Origin: CAJXUU01 sp963975265
GTDB taxonomy: Bacteria; Bacteroidota; Bacteroidia; Chitinophagales; Saprospiraceae
DNA length: 64,000 nucleotides
NCBI GenBank assembly: GCA_963975265.1
Contig: CAXBGT010000002.1
Location: 1-64,000 of the forward strand
Reading direction: 5' to 3'
Shown here: positions 45,848 to 54,353 of the stretch, in pieces
Layout: each line of letters begins with the position of its first letter
How positions within the stretch are numbered: position 1 is the stretch's first letter
The notes under the pieces: generated by a model
What the model was told of the DNA's origin: nothing
Database searches by the model: none
Seen by the model: only the letters and a program-made list of their open reading frames with translations
Made by a program: the position numbers and the translations under genes

Positions 45848-46231
45848 TTACTTTTTGAAAACAAAGTACCTAAACATAAAGAAGTTAAAAGTTATTCCAA
45901 CTAACAAGGCAATAATTATTTTACTGGAAGTCGGGTGTAAAATAGTGTTTTCTGTCAATAGATAGATGCCTGCACTGTTGATTCCTGCACTAGCCAGCGA
46001 CGTAAATGCATATTTTATAGCCTGATTGCTTACATTGCCTTCTTGGCTCTTAAATGACCAATTCCGGCCTAGATAAAAGCTTACAATTGCCCCAGCGATA
46101 TTTCCTAGTGCTGAAGCGACCACATAATTTACGGTTAATAAATAGAAAAGGAATCCATAAAGCCCAAAATCAGCACTGCTTGAAATGAACGAAGTTGCTT
46201 GTGATCGCCAAAACGAGATCATAAATGGCAC
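45848..46231 (-). CDS. GtrA-family membrane protein
   Basis: 127 aa with four hydrophobic segments and the GtrA signature near the start (F-I-S-S-S-A-D-F-G) and middle (N-W-S-F-K). GtrA proteins are small four-helix membrane proteins thought to flip polyprenyl-phosphate-linked sugars, often encoded beside glycosyltransferases. No glycosyltransferase is adjacent here; the neighbour is a lipid kinase 13 bp downstream, so it may export or flip a lipid-linked group. Confidence 0.8.
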   Translation of the reverse strand: MPFMISFWRSQATSFISSSADFGLYGFLFYLLTVNYVVASALGNIAGAIVSFYLGRNWSFKSQEGNVSNQAIKYAFTSLASAGINSAGIYLLTENTILHPTSSKIIIALLVGITFNFFMFRYFVFKK

Positions 46232-46288
46232 CTTTGCCGAAACCTTCTGTTTTTGTGTGGCGTTCTTAATTTTCTCTGAATTATGGTT

Positions 46289-46324
46289 GTAAAAAAGGGA
46301 CAGACATCAATGCCCGTCCCTTGT
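46289..46324 (-). terminator. Intrinsic terminator closing the inositol-phosphoceramide operon
   Basis: On the minus strand AAGGGAC pairs with GTCCCTT (46295-46301 with 46316-46322) and is followed by a run of T (complement of AAAAAA at 46291-46296). It lies 25 bp after the myo-inositol-phosphate synthase stop and 58 bp before the GtrA start. Confidence 0.75.
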
Positions 46325-46348
46325 GTATTTATCATATTAATTTAAGAC

Positions 46349-47662
46349 CTAATTATCATAGTCTAATCCCAGATGATCAAGAAGCGTTTCGCCCGCGATA
46401 TGTCGTAGCGTATTCTCCATTTTTATCTGCTGTTTGAATATATCATGGATTGGCTTCACACCTTTCGGTGACTGTGGCGATTTAAGGTAAAACCCTAGCC
46501 ATTCTTGTATTCCACTCATGCCTGTTCTCTTAGCGAGGTCAAGGAATAATGCAAGATCCAATACGATTGGTGCAGCAAGAATAGAATCTCTACATAAAAA
46601 ATCTATTTTGATCTGCATAGGGTAGTTCAACCATCCTCTAATATCTATATTGTCCCAACCTTCTTTAGCATCACCTCTTGGTGGATAGTAGTTGATTCTT
46701 ACTTTATGATAGAGATTAGCGTAAAGCTCAGGGTTTTTCTCTGGCTCAAGGATTTGTTCCAAAACCCCTAATTTTGATACTTCTTTTGTTTTAAAATTGG
46801 CAGGATCGTCAAGAACCTCTCCGTCTCTATTGCCAAGAATATTTGTTGAGAACCAACCTTCTATGCCAAGAGCTCTTGCTTTTAATCCAGGAGCTAAGAT
46901 TGTTTTCATCAAAGTCTGACCAGTTTTGAAATCTTTCCCCATTATCGGAGTTTGAGTTTCTTTGGCCAATTGGATTAATGCAGGAACATCGCAGGATAGA
47001 TTAGGTGCACCATTTGCATAAGGAATTCCCATTTTGATCGCTGCATAAGCATAGATCATACTTGGAGGTATATCATCATGGTTGTTCAATAAGCCCTTCT
47101 CAAAACTCTTGATATTCTTATGAACTGCTGATTCTTCGATGTATATTTCAGTACTTCCACACCACACCATCACTAATCTATCACAGTTATTATCTTTTTT
47201 GAAATTCTCAATATCTTTCATTAAAGCCTTAGCAAGAACCATTTTGTTCTCGCCTTTCTTTATATGTTTACCATCAAGTCTACTTGCATACTTTCTATCA
47301 AATACAGCCTTCATAGGCTTTATTTTAGAAAGTTGAGGCTTTAGTTTTTTCAATAATGTAGGTTCAAGAACTTCAGCGTTAACTGCAGCTTCATACATAT
47401 TATCCTTAAAAACATCCCATCCGCCAAAAACTACTTTTTTGATGTTATGGATTGGTACTAAGTCTTTAATTAAAGGTTGATCATCTTTCGTTCTTTTCCC
47501 AACTCGAATTCTTCCCATTTGAGTCAATGATCCGATTGGGCTTGAGAGACCTTTATTTACCGCATATACTCCTGCAATAACTGTAGTTGCTACCGCTCCC
47601 ATTCCAGGTAATAAAATTCCTAGTTTTCCAGTTGCTTTGCTAGCTTTTCCTTTTTTTGACAT
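46349..47662 (-). CDS. Myo-inositol-1-phosphate synthase
   Basis: 437 aa. Residues about 73-80 (V-F-G-G-W-D-V-F) and the later G-W-F-S-T-N-I-L-G-N-R-D-G near 271 match the MIPS family, which cyclises glucose-6-phosphate to inositol-1(3)-phosphate with NAD. The C-terminal part has D-I-R-G-W-L-N-Y-P and the substrate-binding K-I-D-F-L-C-R-D-S. Last gene of the sphingolipid operon, 9 bp after the epimerase gene, which is strong support that inositol is made for a phospho-inositol lipid head group. The annotated start is preceded by a basic Gly/Lys-rich stretch. Confidence 0.9.
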   Translation of the reverse strand: MSKKGKASKATGKLGILLPGMGAVATTVIAGVYAVNKGLSSPIGSLTQMGRIRVGKRTKDDQPLIKDLVPIHNIKKVVFGGWDVFKDNMYEAAVNAEVLEPTLLKKLKPQLSKIKPMKAVFDRKYASRLDGKHIKKGENKMVLAKALMKDIENFKKDNNCDRLVMVWCGSTEIYIEESAVHKNIKSFEKGLLNNHDDIPPSMIYAYAAIKMGIPYANGAPNLSCDVPALIQLAKETQTPIMGKDFKTGQTLMKTILAPGLKARALGIEGWFSTNILGNRDGEVLDDPANFKTKEVSKLGVLEQILEPEKNPELYANLYHKVRINYYPPRGDAKEGWDNIDIRGWLNYPMQIKIDFLCRDSILAAPIVLDLALFLDLAKRTGMSGIQEWLGFYLKSPQSPKGVKPIHDIFKQQIKMENTLRHIAGETLLDHLGLDYDN

Positions 47663-47671
47663 ACTATATAA

Positions 47672-48667
47672 TTATTTTAACCAATTGTTTTCTTTATACC
47701 AGGCTATTGATTCTCGTAGCCCTTCAATTAACTTATATTTTGGCTTAAAGTTTAAATTTTCAACTAGATTCTTTGTATCACAATTCCAACTTTTAGCTTC
47801 TAGTTCGTTCACTTTTTCAATATTAAGAGCAGGATAACTTCCTGTTAGTTGGCCCGCTTTCTCAGCTATGAATCCTAAGGTTTTCACCAAAGGGATAGGT
47901 AGTCTTATTTTTAGACTTTTTTTTCTACCTAAAGCTTTTCTTATTATTTCATTGTAGCTTGTAGAAGAATAAATCCCTAGATCCGTCACAAAGTACGCAA
48001 CATTTTGTCTACTGTCTAATGTTGAGTCAAGAATTACGCGCACTAAATCCTTAACATAAATAAATGTCAGCTTTTGGTCAGTCAATCCTACTGTCATTTC
48101 AATACCCTTATTGATCAGGTCGTACACAGTAAAAAGGTCTTTTTCTCGAGGACCATAAACGGCTGTTGGTCGTATTATTGAATAGTTTATTTCACTTTTT
48201 GATTTTAGATATCTTTCAGCTTGTAATTTACTTCTACCGTAATTTGTAACTGGATGTGGTTCTGAATCTTCAGTGACAATTCCGTATTCAGTGTGCTCGG
48301 CCGGTCCGTAGGCTGCAAGACTACTTATAAAAGTAAACTTAATCGGAACAGTATCGCTTTCTATCAATGCCTCTACCATGTTTTCTAGGTATGTAGCATT
48401 TACTTTGAAATATTGTTCTTTTATAGGAGTCTTAGTAAGCCCAGCATTATGAATTATATAGTCAAATTTATGCAATAAGAAGATTGACTTAAGTGCATCA
48501 TTATTTTCAAAATCAATGAGAATGAATTTTATTCGTTCATCTTTCAGATGTTCTCTATTGGAAGATCTCCTTACAGCTGCATGTACTTCTAGGCCTCTGT
48601 TGAGGGCTTCCTCGACTAGAAACCCACCTACAAATCCACTAGCACCTGTAATTAATATTTTTTGCAT
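47672..48667 (-). CDS. NAD-dependent epimerase/dehydratase, probable ceramide reductase (CerR type)
   Basis: 331 aa. Rossmann motif G-A-S-G-F-V-G-G near 7-14 and the catalytic Y-G-R-S-K near residue 142 place it in the extended SDR family. In Caulobacter and other bacteria a gene of this type in the sphingolipid cluster (CerR) reduces the 3-keto group after acylation. The position here, between the ceramide synthase-like and MIPS genes, fits that role. Alternative: another sugar-nucleotide SDR. 12 bp separate it from the upstream gene. Confidence 0.75.
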   Translation of the reverse strand: MQKILITGASGFVGGFLVEEALNRGLEVHAAVRRSSNREHLKDERIKFILIDFENNDALKSIFLLHKFDYIIHNAGLTKTPIKEQYFKVNATYLENMVEALIESDTVPIKFTFISSLAAYGPAEHTEYGIVTEDSEPHPVTNYGRSKLQAERYLKSKSEINYSIIRPTAVYGPREKDLFTVYDLINKGIEMTVGLTDQKLTFIYVKDLVRVILDSTLDSRQNVAYFVTDLGIYSSTSYNEIIRKALGRKKSLKIRLPIPLVKTLGFIAEKAGQLTGSYPALNIEKVNELEAKSWNCDTKNLVENLNFKPKYKLIEGLRESIAWYKENNWLK

Positions 48668-48679
48668 TTAGATAGTTGA

Positions 48680-49807
48680 TTAAATAGACTTACTAAAGAT
48701 TCTGTAAGTTTTGTATCTTTTTCCATTAAGTTTTTCGGCTGCTTGAACCATCATTGTGTTGCTTTCGAGTATCCAAGATGCTTCTCCAGCTCTAAGGTTG
48801 TTTTCTTTTGCAGCTTTAATATAATTAGCGAAAAATATAGCTTCGATGCCTAGTTTTCTGTAGTCTTCTAACACACCAAGGAGAATTATTCTAATAAGAG
48901 AAACTTTTGACTTCCTAGTAAGCAATTTAATAATATTGAACGGAAGAAGTTTTCCTTTATTAAAATCTTTAGTTATTTCATTGATATCTGGAAGAGCAAC
49001 TCCAAATCCTATTAATTTGCCTTCATGTTCCGCTAAGTACACGTATCTTAAATCTAGTAATAGATTAAGCCCTTCAGCAAGGTGGTCAAATTCTGCATCA
49101 GTCGGGGGCACAAAACCCCAATTTTTCTCCCAGGCAGCTAAGTATACAGGTTTTATTTTTTGAATGTCACTTTTCTTACTCCCTTTAGTAGAAGTTCTTA
49201 TTGTGATTCCTTTCCTTTTAAGTCTCTCTTGCAGCATAGTAGCTAATCGCAGAGATTTCTCATTTACTTCATCCGTAGGTATTAAATATGCGAATAAATC
49301 CATCTCCTTAGCGTACCCGTACCGTTCTAAAAGTTCAGAATAGTATGGTTTGTTATAGGTCATCATAACTGTCGGAGGTGAGTCGAAACCATCCACCAAC
49401 ACACCTGCAGTATCGTTAGTTGTAAAGTTTGTAGGTCCTAAGATTTGGACGGCGCCATTTGCTTTTACCCAATCATTTGCAGTGTCTAAAAGTTGCTTAG
49501 CGACTGTGTAGTCATTGATGACATCAAAGAAACCAAAGAATCCGATATTACTATCATGATGCTCATTGTAGTTATTGTCTTGGATTGCGGCTATCCTTCC
49601 TACTGTTTTTCCTAGATTATCTTTTGCTAAAAATAATTCAGCTCTAGAATGCTTAAAAAATGGATTTTTTTTCTCGCTAAGAACCTCTGAAATGTTAAGA
49701 TATAATTCTGGAACATAATTTTTGTCACCCGAATACAAATCATGAGGAAAATTGATAAAGTCTTTTTTGTCTTTCTTGTTAGTTACTTTGGAGATTGTGG
49801 TGGTCAT
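48680..49807 (-). CDS. GNAT-like protein, probable bacterial ceramide synthase
   Basis: 375 aa. The first part contains the block Y-V-P-E-L-Y-L near 31 and L-G-P-T-N-F-T-T-N-D near 122; the C-terminal 130 residues have the GNAT-like strands with G-F-G-V-A-L-P near 272 and L-G-V-L-E-D-Y-R near 310. This architecture is what I know for the bacterial ceramide synthase (bCerS) encoded with spt in Caulobacter and Bacteroidota, which N-acylates the sphingoid base. The start codon overlaps the spt stop by 4 bp (ATGA), so they are coupled. Function is inferred from family and neighbourhood. Confidence 0.75.
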   Translation of the reverse strand: MTTTISKVTNKKDKKDFINFPHDLYSGDKNYVPELYLNISEVLSEKKNPFFKHSRAELFLAKDNLGKTVGRIAAIQDNNYNEHHDSNIGFFGFFDVINDYTVAKQLLDTANDWVKANGAVQILGPTNFTTNDTAGVLVDGFDSPPTVMMTYNKPYYSELLERYGYAKEMDLFAYLIPTDEVNEKSLRLATMLQERLKRKGITIRTSTKGSKKSDIQKIKPVYLAAWEKNWGFVPPTDAEFDHLAEGLNLLLDLRYVYLAEHEGKLIGFGVALPDINEITKDFNKGKLLPFNIIKLLTRKSKVSLIRIILLGVLEDYRKLGIEAIFFANYIKAAKENNLRAGEASWILESNTMMVQAAEKLNGKRYKTYRIFSKSI

Positions 49808-51009
49808 GCTATACTATTAACTGATTCTAATATATCCAGTTGCTTAGCTATTTTGGTAATTTTTTCGATTGATTCCATTATTTGCGCCTCAGTGTGAGTC
49901 GACATTAGTGAATATCTAATTAATGAAGACGTACTTGGTACGGCAGGTGATATTACAGGATTTACAAAAATTCCTTCTTCAAGTAGCAATTTTGTGAGTT
50001 TGAATGTCTTGAAATCATCTCTTACATAAATGGGTATGATTGGAGTTTCTGTATGGCCGATATCAAATCCAGCCTGACGAAGAGCCTTCATTGCTAGCCT
50101 AGTGTTAAACCATAATTTCTCTATTCTTTCTGGCTCTTTTTCCATTATATCTACAGCCGCAATTACACTGGCTGCATTAGCTGGTGCTATACTTGCTGAG
50201 AATATTAGAGATCTTGCGTTGTGTTTTAAGAAGTTGATCGTTTCATGATCCGCTGCTACAAAACCACCAATCGATGCTAATGATTTACTGAAAGTACCCA
50301 TTATCATATCCACTTCATCTGTAAGCCCAAAGTGAGCGGCAGTTCCTCGACCCCCTGGGCCCATTACACCTAATCCGTGTGCATCATCTAAATATATACT
50401 TGCTGCATATTTTTTTGCCAGAGCAGTAATCTCAGGCAATTTTGCAAGGTCCCCCTCCATACTAAATACACCGTCAACTGCTATTATTTTTAGACTTTCA
50501 GGCTCAGTCTTAGCGAGTATTTTTTCTAAAGATTCCATGTCATTGTGCTTATATTTTAGCACTTTAGCAAACGAGAGTCTAGATCCATCGATAATGCATG
50601 CATGATCAAGTTCGTCAATAATAATGTAATCATGTCTGCCAGGTATAGACGACAAGACGCCAAGGTTTACTTGAAAACCAGTACTGAAGACCAGCGCAGC
50701 CTCTTTACCAACATAGTCAGCTAGTCTTTCTTCTAATTGGATATGAAGATCTAAAGTTCCATTGAGAAACCTTGACCCTGCACAGCCGGAACCGTATTTA
50801 TCAATCGCCTTCTTAGACGCCTCTTTGAGTTTTGGGTGATTTGTTAATCCTAAGTAACTATTACTACCAAACATTAATACGTCCTTACCGCCAATTGTGA
50901 CTACTGTGTCTTGTTCTGACTCAATAGTTCTGAAGAAAGGGTATAGTCCCATGTCTGCTACCTTTTGAGGGGTATCGTAAGCGGCCATTTTTTTCTTTAG
51001 AATACTCAT
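49804..51009 (-). CDS. spt: Serine palmitoyltransferase
   Basis: 401 aa PLP enzyme of the alpha-oxoamine synthase family. The start reads like bacterial SPT (K-M-A-A-Y-D-T-P-Q-K), with G-S-N-S-Y-L-G-L near 48, D-D-A-H-G-L-G-V near 207 and the PLP lysine in T-F-S-K-S near 239. It condenses serine with palmitoyl-CoA or acyl-ACP to 3-ketosphinganine. Genes for AONS (BioF) and KBL are related, but the neighbours point to SPT. An 83-bp gap lies upstream; the bCerS-like gene overlaps by 4 bp downstream. Confidence 0.88.
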   Translation of the reverse strand: MSILKKKMAAYDTPQKVADMGLYPFFRTIESEQDTVVTIGGKDVLMFGSNSYLGLTNHPKLKEASKKAIDKYGSGCAGSRFLNGTLDLHIQLEERLADYVGKEAALVFSTGFQVNLGVLSSIPGRHDYIIIDELDHACIIDGSRLSFAKVLKYKHNDMESLEKILAKTEPESLKIIAVDGVFSMEGDLAKLPEITALAKKYAASIYLDDAHGLGVMGPGGRGTAAHFGLTDEVDMIMGTFSKSLASIGGFVAADHETINFLKHNARSLIFSASIAPANAASVIAAVDIMEKEPERIEKLWFNTRLAMKALRQAGFDIGHTETPIIPIYVRDDFKTFKLTKLLLEEGIFVNPVISPAVPSTSSLIRYSLMSTHTEAQIMESIEKITKIAKQLDILESVNSIA

Positions 51010-51092
51010 TAATTCTTGTTTCTATTGTATTGTAAATTCTTGTTCTTTTAAAATCGAATGCAATTATGCACTATTTCAAATTCTAGACTAAT

Positions 51093-52046
51093 TTATGCTA
51101 TAAACGTTACAAATTTATCTATGAAATTAGCAATCCTTTTGTTCTTTATCAAAAGACCAAGAACAAAGATGGCAATAATTGCACAAAAAGCACCTAAAAT
51201 GACATCAATTATGTAATGATGCATTGAATATACGGCAGCATACCATATACCAATTACCTCTACTATACATAGAAGCGTTAACCACCATTTTTTCTTTTTT
51301 GATGCAAAATAAAGCAAAATTACAGGATACGCAGAATGCAGACTCGGAATCGCGGCGAATACATTTGCATTTTTATTGTACATTTTTTCAAATAATGGAT
51401 ATCCAATTATGTCATCAAATCTATGTAATTGTGCAGCATTTCCAGGTACCGAAAAATCTACTTCAAACCCGTGAAGGGCAACATACCAAGGCGGAGCAGC
51501 TGGGTAGATATAGTAGATCGTAAATCCAATAATATTAGCTAATAGAAATGTGCTTGAAAAGATGAGAAGCATCCTTTTGTCTGCAAAAAATAAATAGATA
51601 CAATAGATCATTGGTAAGGGCACCCATGTGAGGTAAAAAAGTCCAGAAAGAAGATCTGAGCTAGAATCGGTGTTCTTAACGAGATATTCATTCGGAGTCA
51701 AAAGTCCATCAGGTGATTGAATACCAAATAGAGACTTTTCTAGATTATATGGTCCAAGAATATGTACATCATTGAAGTTGAAATTCGGATAGATCCTCAT
51801 AGCATCGTAAATGATCCAAAAAATCCAAAAGAAGATAAAACTAATAACCATCTTCCTAGTTATGGACGATGCGAAATATAGTAAAGTTAATACCAAGATG
51901 AAATTAAAATGATCAATCCTAAACCCAATAACTAAGATATGCCATAGCAAATAAATAGCTAGAAACCATCCAGCTATCGATAGAGACATTTTAGAAAACA
52001 CATTGTTTATAGGGTTATTTCCTATTCGTAATTCAGTATACATCAA
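51093..52046 (-). CDS. PAP2-superfamily membrane protein, probable inositol phosphorylceramide synthase
   Basis: 317 aa with about six to eight membrane segments. The PAP2 motifs are A-A-P-P-W-Y (C1-like) near 181, I-P-S-L-H-S-A-Y-P near 229-237 (C2) and Y-S-M-H-H-Y-I-I-D near 268-276 (C3), the arrangement of Aur1/IPC-synthase-type enzymes, which transfer phosphoinositol from phosphatidylinositol to ceramide. It lies between the DUF4833 gene and spt. A generic lipid phosphatase is the alternative, but the context favours IPC synthase. Confidence 0.8.
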   Translation of the reverse strand: MMYTELRIGNNPINNVFSKMSLSIAGWFLAIYLLWHILVIGFRIDHFNFILVLTLLYFASSITRKMVISFIFFWIFWIIYDAMRIYPNFNFNDVHILGPYNLEKSLFGIQSPDGLLTPNEYLVKNTDSSSDLLSGLFYLTWVPLPMIYCIYLFFADKRMLLIFSSTFLLANIIGFTIYYIYPAAPPWYVALHGFEVDFSVPGNAAQLHRFDDIIGYPLFEKMYNKNANVFAAIPSLHSAYPVILLYFASKKKKWWLTLLCIVEVIGIWYAAVYSMHHYIIDVILGAFCAIIAIFVLGLLIKNKRIANFIDKFVTFIA

Positions 52047-52060
52047 GTTAGAACTTAATC

Positions 52061-52582
52061 CTAGATAATTATTTTTTCATAACAAGGTAGCCCGCCTTCT
52101 AATCTTGTACCATATAATTCTAGATACTTGACAACTGGAAACGCTCCTCTTTCTTCTGCAAATACGTAGACATTAGACAATTGTGACCAAGATCCATCAA
52201 TCTTGCTTATAGCTTTAAAACTATCATTTTCGTCTTTGTTGACGTATATCTTATATTCTGGATAAGAAATTATATTCATTCTTATTGAGTCCGAATTTAT
52301 TACATCGTATTCAACGCCGTAAGCTAGTTTTTGTTGAATAATATTTATTTCAGAATCTTTGCCACCTCTATGATACTGTTTCCAAAACACGTAGAATGGA
52401 TTGCTATTATTAAGGCAATTGCTGCAATTTCTATTGATTTTATAAACGACAGTATTTGAATTCTGATTCCTTTGAATATAGAAAAGCATATCTTCAACTT
52501 TAGGAACAGGATAGTGCTCTGGCAGACCTTGGTGGCCTAAGATGTCATAACTATTTTGCTTTTCACTTAAGGATAGAAACAT
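52061..52582 (-). CDS. DUF4833-family protein
   Basis: 173 aa, no convincing signal peptide at the chosen start. Landmarks L-F-Y-I-Q-R-N-Q-N-S near residue 33, N-R-N-C near 50, W-K-Q-Y near 67 and a final L-E-L-Y-G with a conserved cysteine (L-P-C-Y-E) fit DUF4833 as I remember it. The family has no known function. It lies 5 bp after the CDP-alcohol transferase gene and 14 bp before the PAP2 gene, so it is probably a working part of inositol-lipid synthesis. Confidence 0.65.
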   Translation of the reverse strand: MFLSLSEKQNSYDILGHQGLPEHYPVPKVEDMLFYIQRNQNSNTVVYKINRNCSNCLNNSNPFYVFWKQYHRGGKDSEINIIQQKLAYGVEYDVINSDSIRMNIISYPEYKIYVNKDENDSFKAISKIDGSWSQLSNVYVFAEERGAFPVVKYLELYGTRLEGGLPCYEKIII

Positions 52583-52587
52583 ATCTT

Positions 52588-53289
52588 TTATTTATTGGCA
52601 ATGGCTTTTTTAGCAAATAATAACCTTCTTATTGCAGTAATGTTCGCCATTATAGCAAGTATAAAAATCGGGAAGGTAAATATAGTAATAGTTTCGAACA
52701 GCGGAATAGGTAACATATGCGCTTCGACCTTAAAGTCGCCACCAAAACTATTGCTGAACAATCCGCATGCCCATGCTGAAACACCAATTATTATGATTCG
52801 TTCTGGCCGCTGCATAATTCCTACACTAGCATCTACACCAAGCCCTTCTGCTCTAGCTCTAGTGTAGCTTACCATCACACTTCCTATCATGGCTATAAAT
52901 GCAAAAAGAGAACTGTAGAAATAATCGTTTGATATTAAATAATAGCAAATACCTAGAAACATGATCATCTCACTATACCTATCAAGCACGGAATCAAAGA
53001 GTGCACCATAATCAGAAGATGAATTAGTAATCCTGGCTAACCGGCCATCTATCATATCCATAAGACCTCCAAGAAGAATCACAAAACCAGCCCAAGCTAA
53101 ACTACCGTGGTCACTTCGGTCAGAGTTTTCAGCACCATTAATTAGAATAACGGCTGCTATCCCATTGATAACTAAGCCTAAAAAGGTAATCATGTTAGGT
53201 GTAATCCCGAGTTTGATAAGGAGTTGTATGAAGGGATTAAATACGCTGTAGATCAGATTTTGACCTTTATCTTTCCAAGTTGATGCCAT
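52588..53289 (-). CDS. CDP-alcohol phosphatidyltransferase, probable phosphatidylinositol-phosphate synthase
   Basis: 233 aa with five to six membrane segments. The catalytic motif D-G-R-L-A-R-I-T followed by G-A-L-F-D-S-V-L-D fits DGx2ARx8Gx3Dx3D exactly, spanning about residues 77-99. With a myo-inositol-1-phosphate synthase in the same operon, the acceptor is most likely inositol phosphate, giving phosphatidylinositol phosphate from CDP-diacylglycerol. First gene of the operon; a TAATTTTG element lies just upstream. Confidence 0.82.
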   Translation of the reverse strand: MASTWKDKGQNLIYSVFNPFIQLLIKLGITPNMITFLGLVINGIAAVILINGAENSDRSDHGSLAWAGFVILLGGLMDMIDGRLARITNSSSDYGALFDSVLDRYSEMIMFLGICYYLISNDYFYSSLFAFIAMIGSVMVSYTRARAEGLGVDASVGIMQRPERIIIIGVSAWACGLFSNSFGGDFKVEAHMLPIPLFETITIFTFPIFILAIMANITAIRRLLFAKKAIANK

Positions 53290-53294
53290 AAGTG

Positions 53295-53302
53295 CAAAAT
53301 TA
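53295..53302 (-). promoter_or_regulatory. Candidate -7 element for the inositol-phosphoceramide operon
   Basis: On the minus strand the sequence reads TAATTTTG, matching TAnnTTTG, 5 bp before the first ATG of the operon. No -33 TTG is seen at the proper spacing, so support is weak. The 90-bp gap to the upstream kinase gene is the only space for a promoter. Confidence 0.3.
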
Positions 53303-53379
53303 AACTAAAAGTTTAATTAATTGACTAGACGGAGAGGTTTAGATTGACATACTTACTATTGTGTTTTATTCTTGGTCTT

Positions 53380-54324
53380 TTAAAGTAAATTTAAATCAGA
53401 TATTGTTATGGTAGAAACGCCATGTTTCATACATGCAGCTCGACCAGCAGCATTGCTTAATTCTAATATTTGTTTTGCATCATAACCTAATAATGCTGCT
53501 AATGCAATCATTGACATTGTGGTGTCTCCAGCACCGCTAACATCCACTACCTCTACCTTTTCTGTTGGGTTTTGAATAAATTCTGTTGCAGATAAGTATG
53601 CAATTCCATCTTGTGCCAGTGTGCAGACTATGTGTTTGCAATTCAACTTTGATCTTGTACGAAGCATTGTGTCATTAATCGATAATGCATCAATATTAAG
53701 AGCTGTAAATAGTTCTTTCTTATTCGGTTTGAAAAAATCAACTCCTTTATAATGCCAGTAATTGCTAAATTTGGGATCTACAAAGGTTGTAATTTTATGT
53801 AATTTCGATAATTCTAGTACTGATTTTATCATTGATTTCGTAAAAATGCCCTTGTTGTAGTCTTGTAGAATAATACCGTCGACAGATTGGTTTTCCATAA
53901 TGGACCTGAGTGATTTCAACAGACTTTGCTCTACATCAGCTGAGATGTTTGAGGTTTCTTCATTATCAACACGAAAGATCTGTTTGCCATCTACAATTAC
54001 CCTAGTCTTTACAGTAGTTGGCTTGTTGATTTGAAGTAGGAATCGGCTAGAAATACCTAGATCTTTAAGTTTTTGAGATATATAATTACCATGATTATCG
54101 TCTCCAATGGTACCAAGTAGAATAGCATTTGCTCCTAAAGACTGGATATTGGCAGCTACATTTGCACTTCCACCTAATATATTATATGAGCCAGTTTTGT
54201 CTACTATTGGAATGGGAGCCTCTGCAGACATTCTTGTAATAGTGCCATTGATATATTCATCTAGGATGATATCACCAATGACAATAATATTAAGATTCGA
54301 AACTTTTGAAAATCGCTCTAACAT
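53380..54324 (-). CDS. D-glycero-D-manno-heptose-7-phosphate kinase (RfaE1/HldE kinase domain)
   Basis: 314 aa PfkB-family sugar kinase. G-G-S-A-N-V-A-A-N near 52 and D-V-S-G-A-G-D-T near 260-267 are the substrate and catalytic motifs; the overall pattern (V-I-G-D-I-I-L-D-E-Y near 17) matches the kinase domain of HldE. There is no C-terminal nucleotidyltransferase domain, so it is the RfaE1-type split form. It makes heptose-1,7-bisphosphate for ADP-heptose in LPS core. Placed directly after the Kdo transferase gene. Confidence 0.8.
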   Translation of the reverse strand: MLERFSKVSNLNIIVIGDIILDEYINGTITRMSAEAPIPIVDKTGSYNILGGSANVAANIQSLGANAILLGTIGDDNHGNYISQKLKDLGISSRFLLQINKPTTVKTRVIVDGKQIFRVDNEETSNISADVEQSLLKSLRSIMENQSVDGIILQDYNKGIFTKSMIKSVLELSKLHKITTFVDPKFSNYWHYKGVDFFKPNKKELFTALNIDALSINDTMLRTRSKLNCKHIVCTLAQDGIAYLSATEFIQNPTEKVEVVDVSGAGDTTMSMIALAALLGYDAKQILELSNAAGRAACMKHGVSTITISDLNLL

Positions 54325-54353
54325 GAATTCTATATGACTTTTTCTGAAGTCTT

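Larger units (their letters stand above)
46349..53289 (-). other. Seven-gene inositol phosphoceramide biosynthesis operon
   Basis: Order of transcription is CDP-alcohol phosphatidyltransferase, DUF4833, PAP2, serine palmitoyltransferase, GNAT-like ceramide synthase, NAD-dependent epimerase, myo-inositol-1-phosphate synthase. Gaps are 5, 14, 83, -4, 12 and 9 bp; a terminator follows. From established pathways these activities give inositol-1-phosphate from glucose-6-phosphate, phosphatidylinositol phosphate, the sphingoid base and ceramide, and transfer of phosphoinositol to ceramide. Only a phosphatidylinositol-phosphate phosphatase is not seen in the group. Confidence 0.8.
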
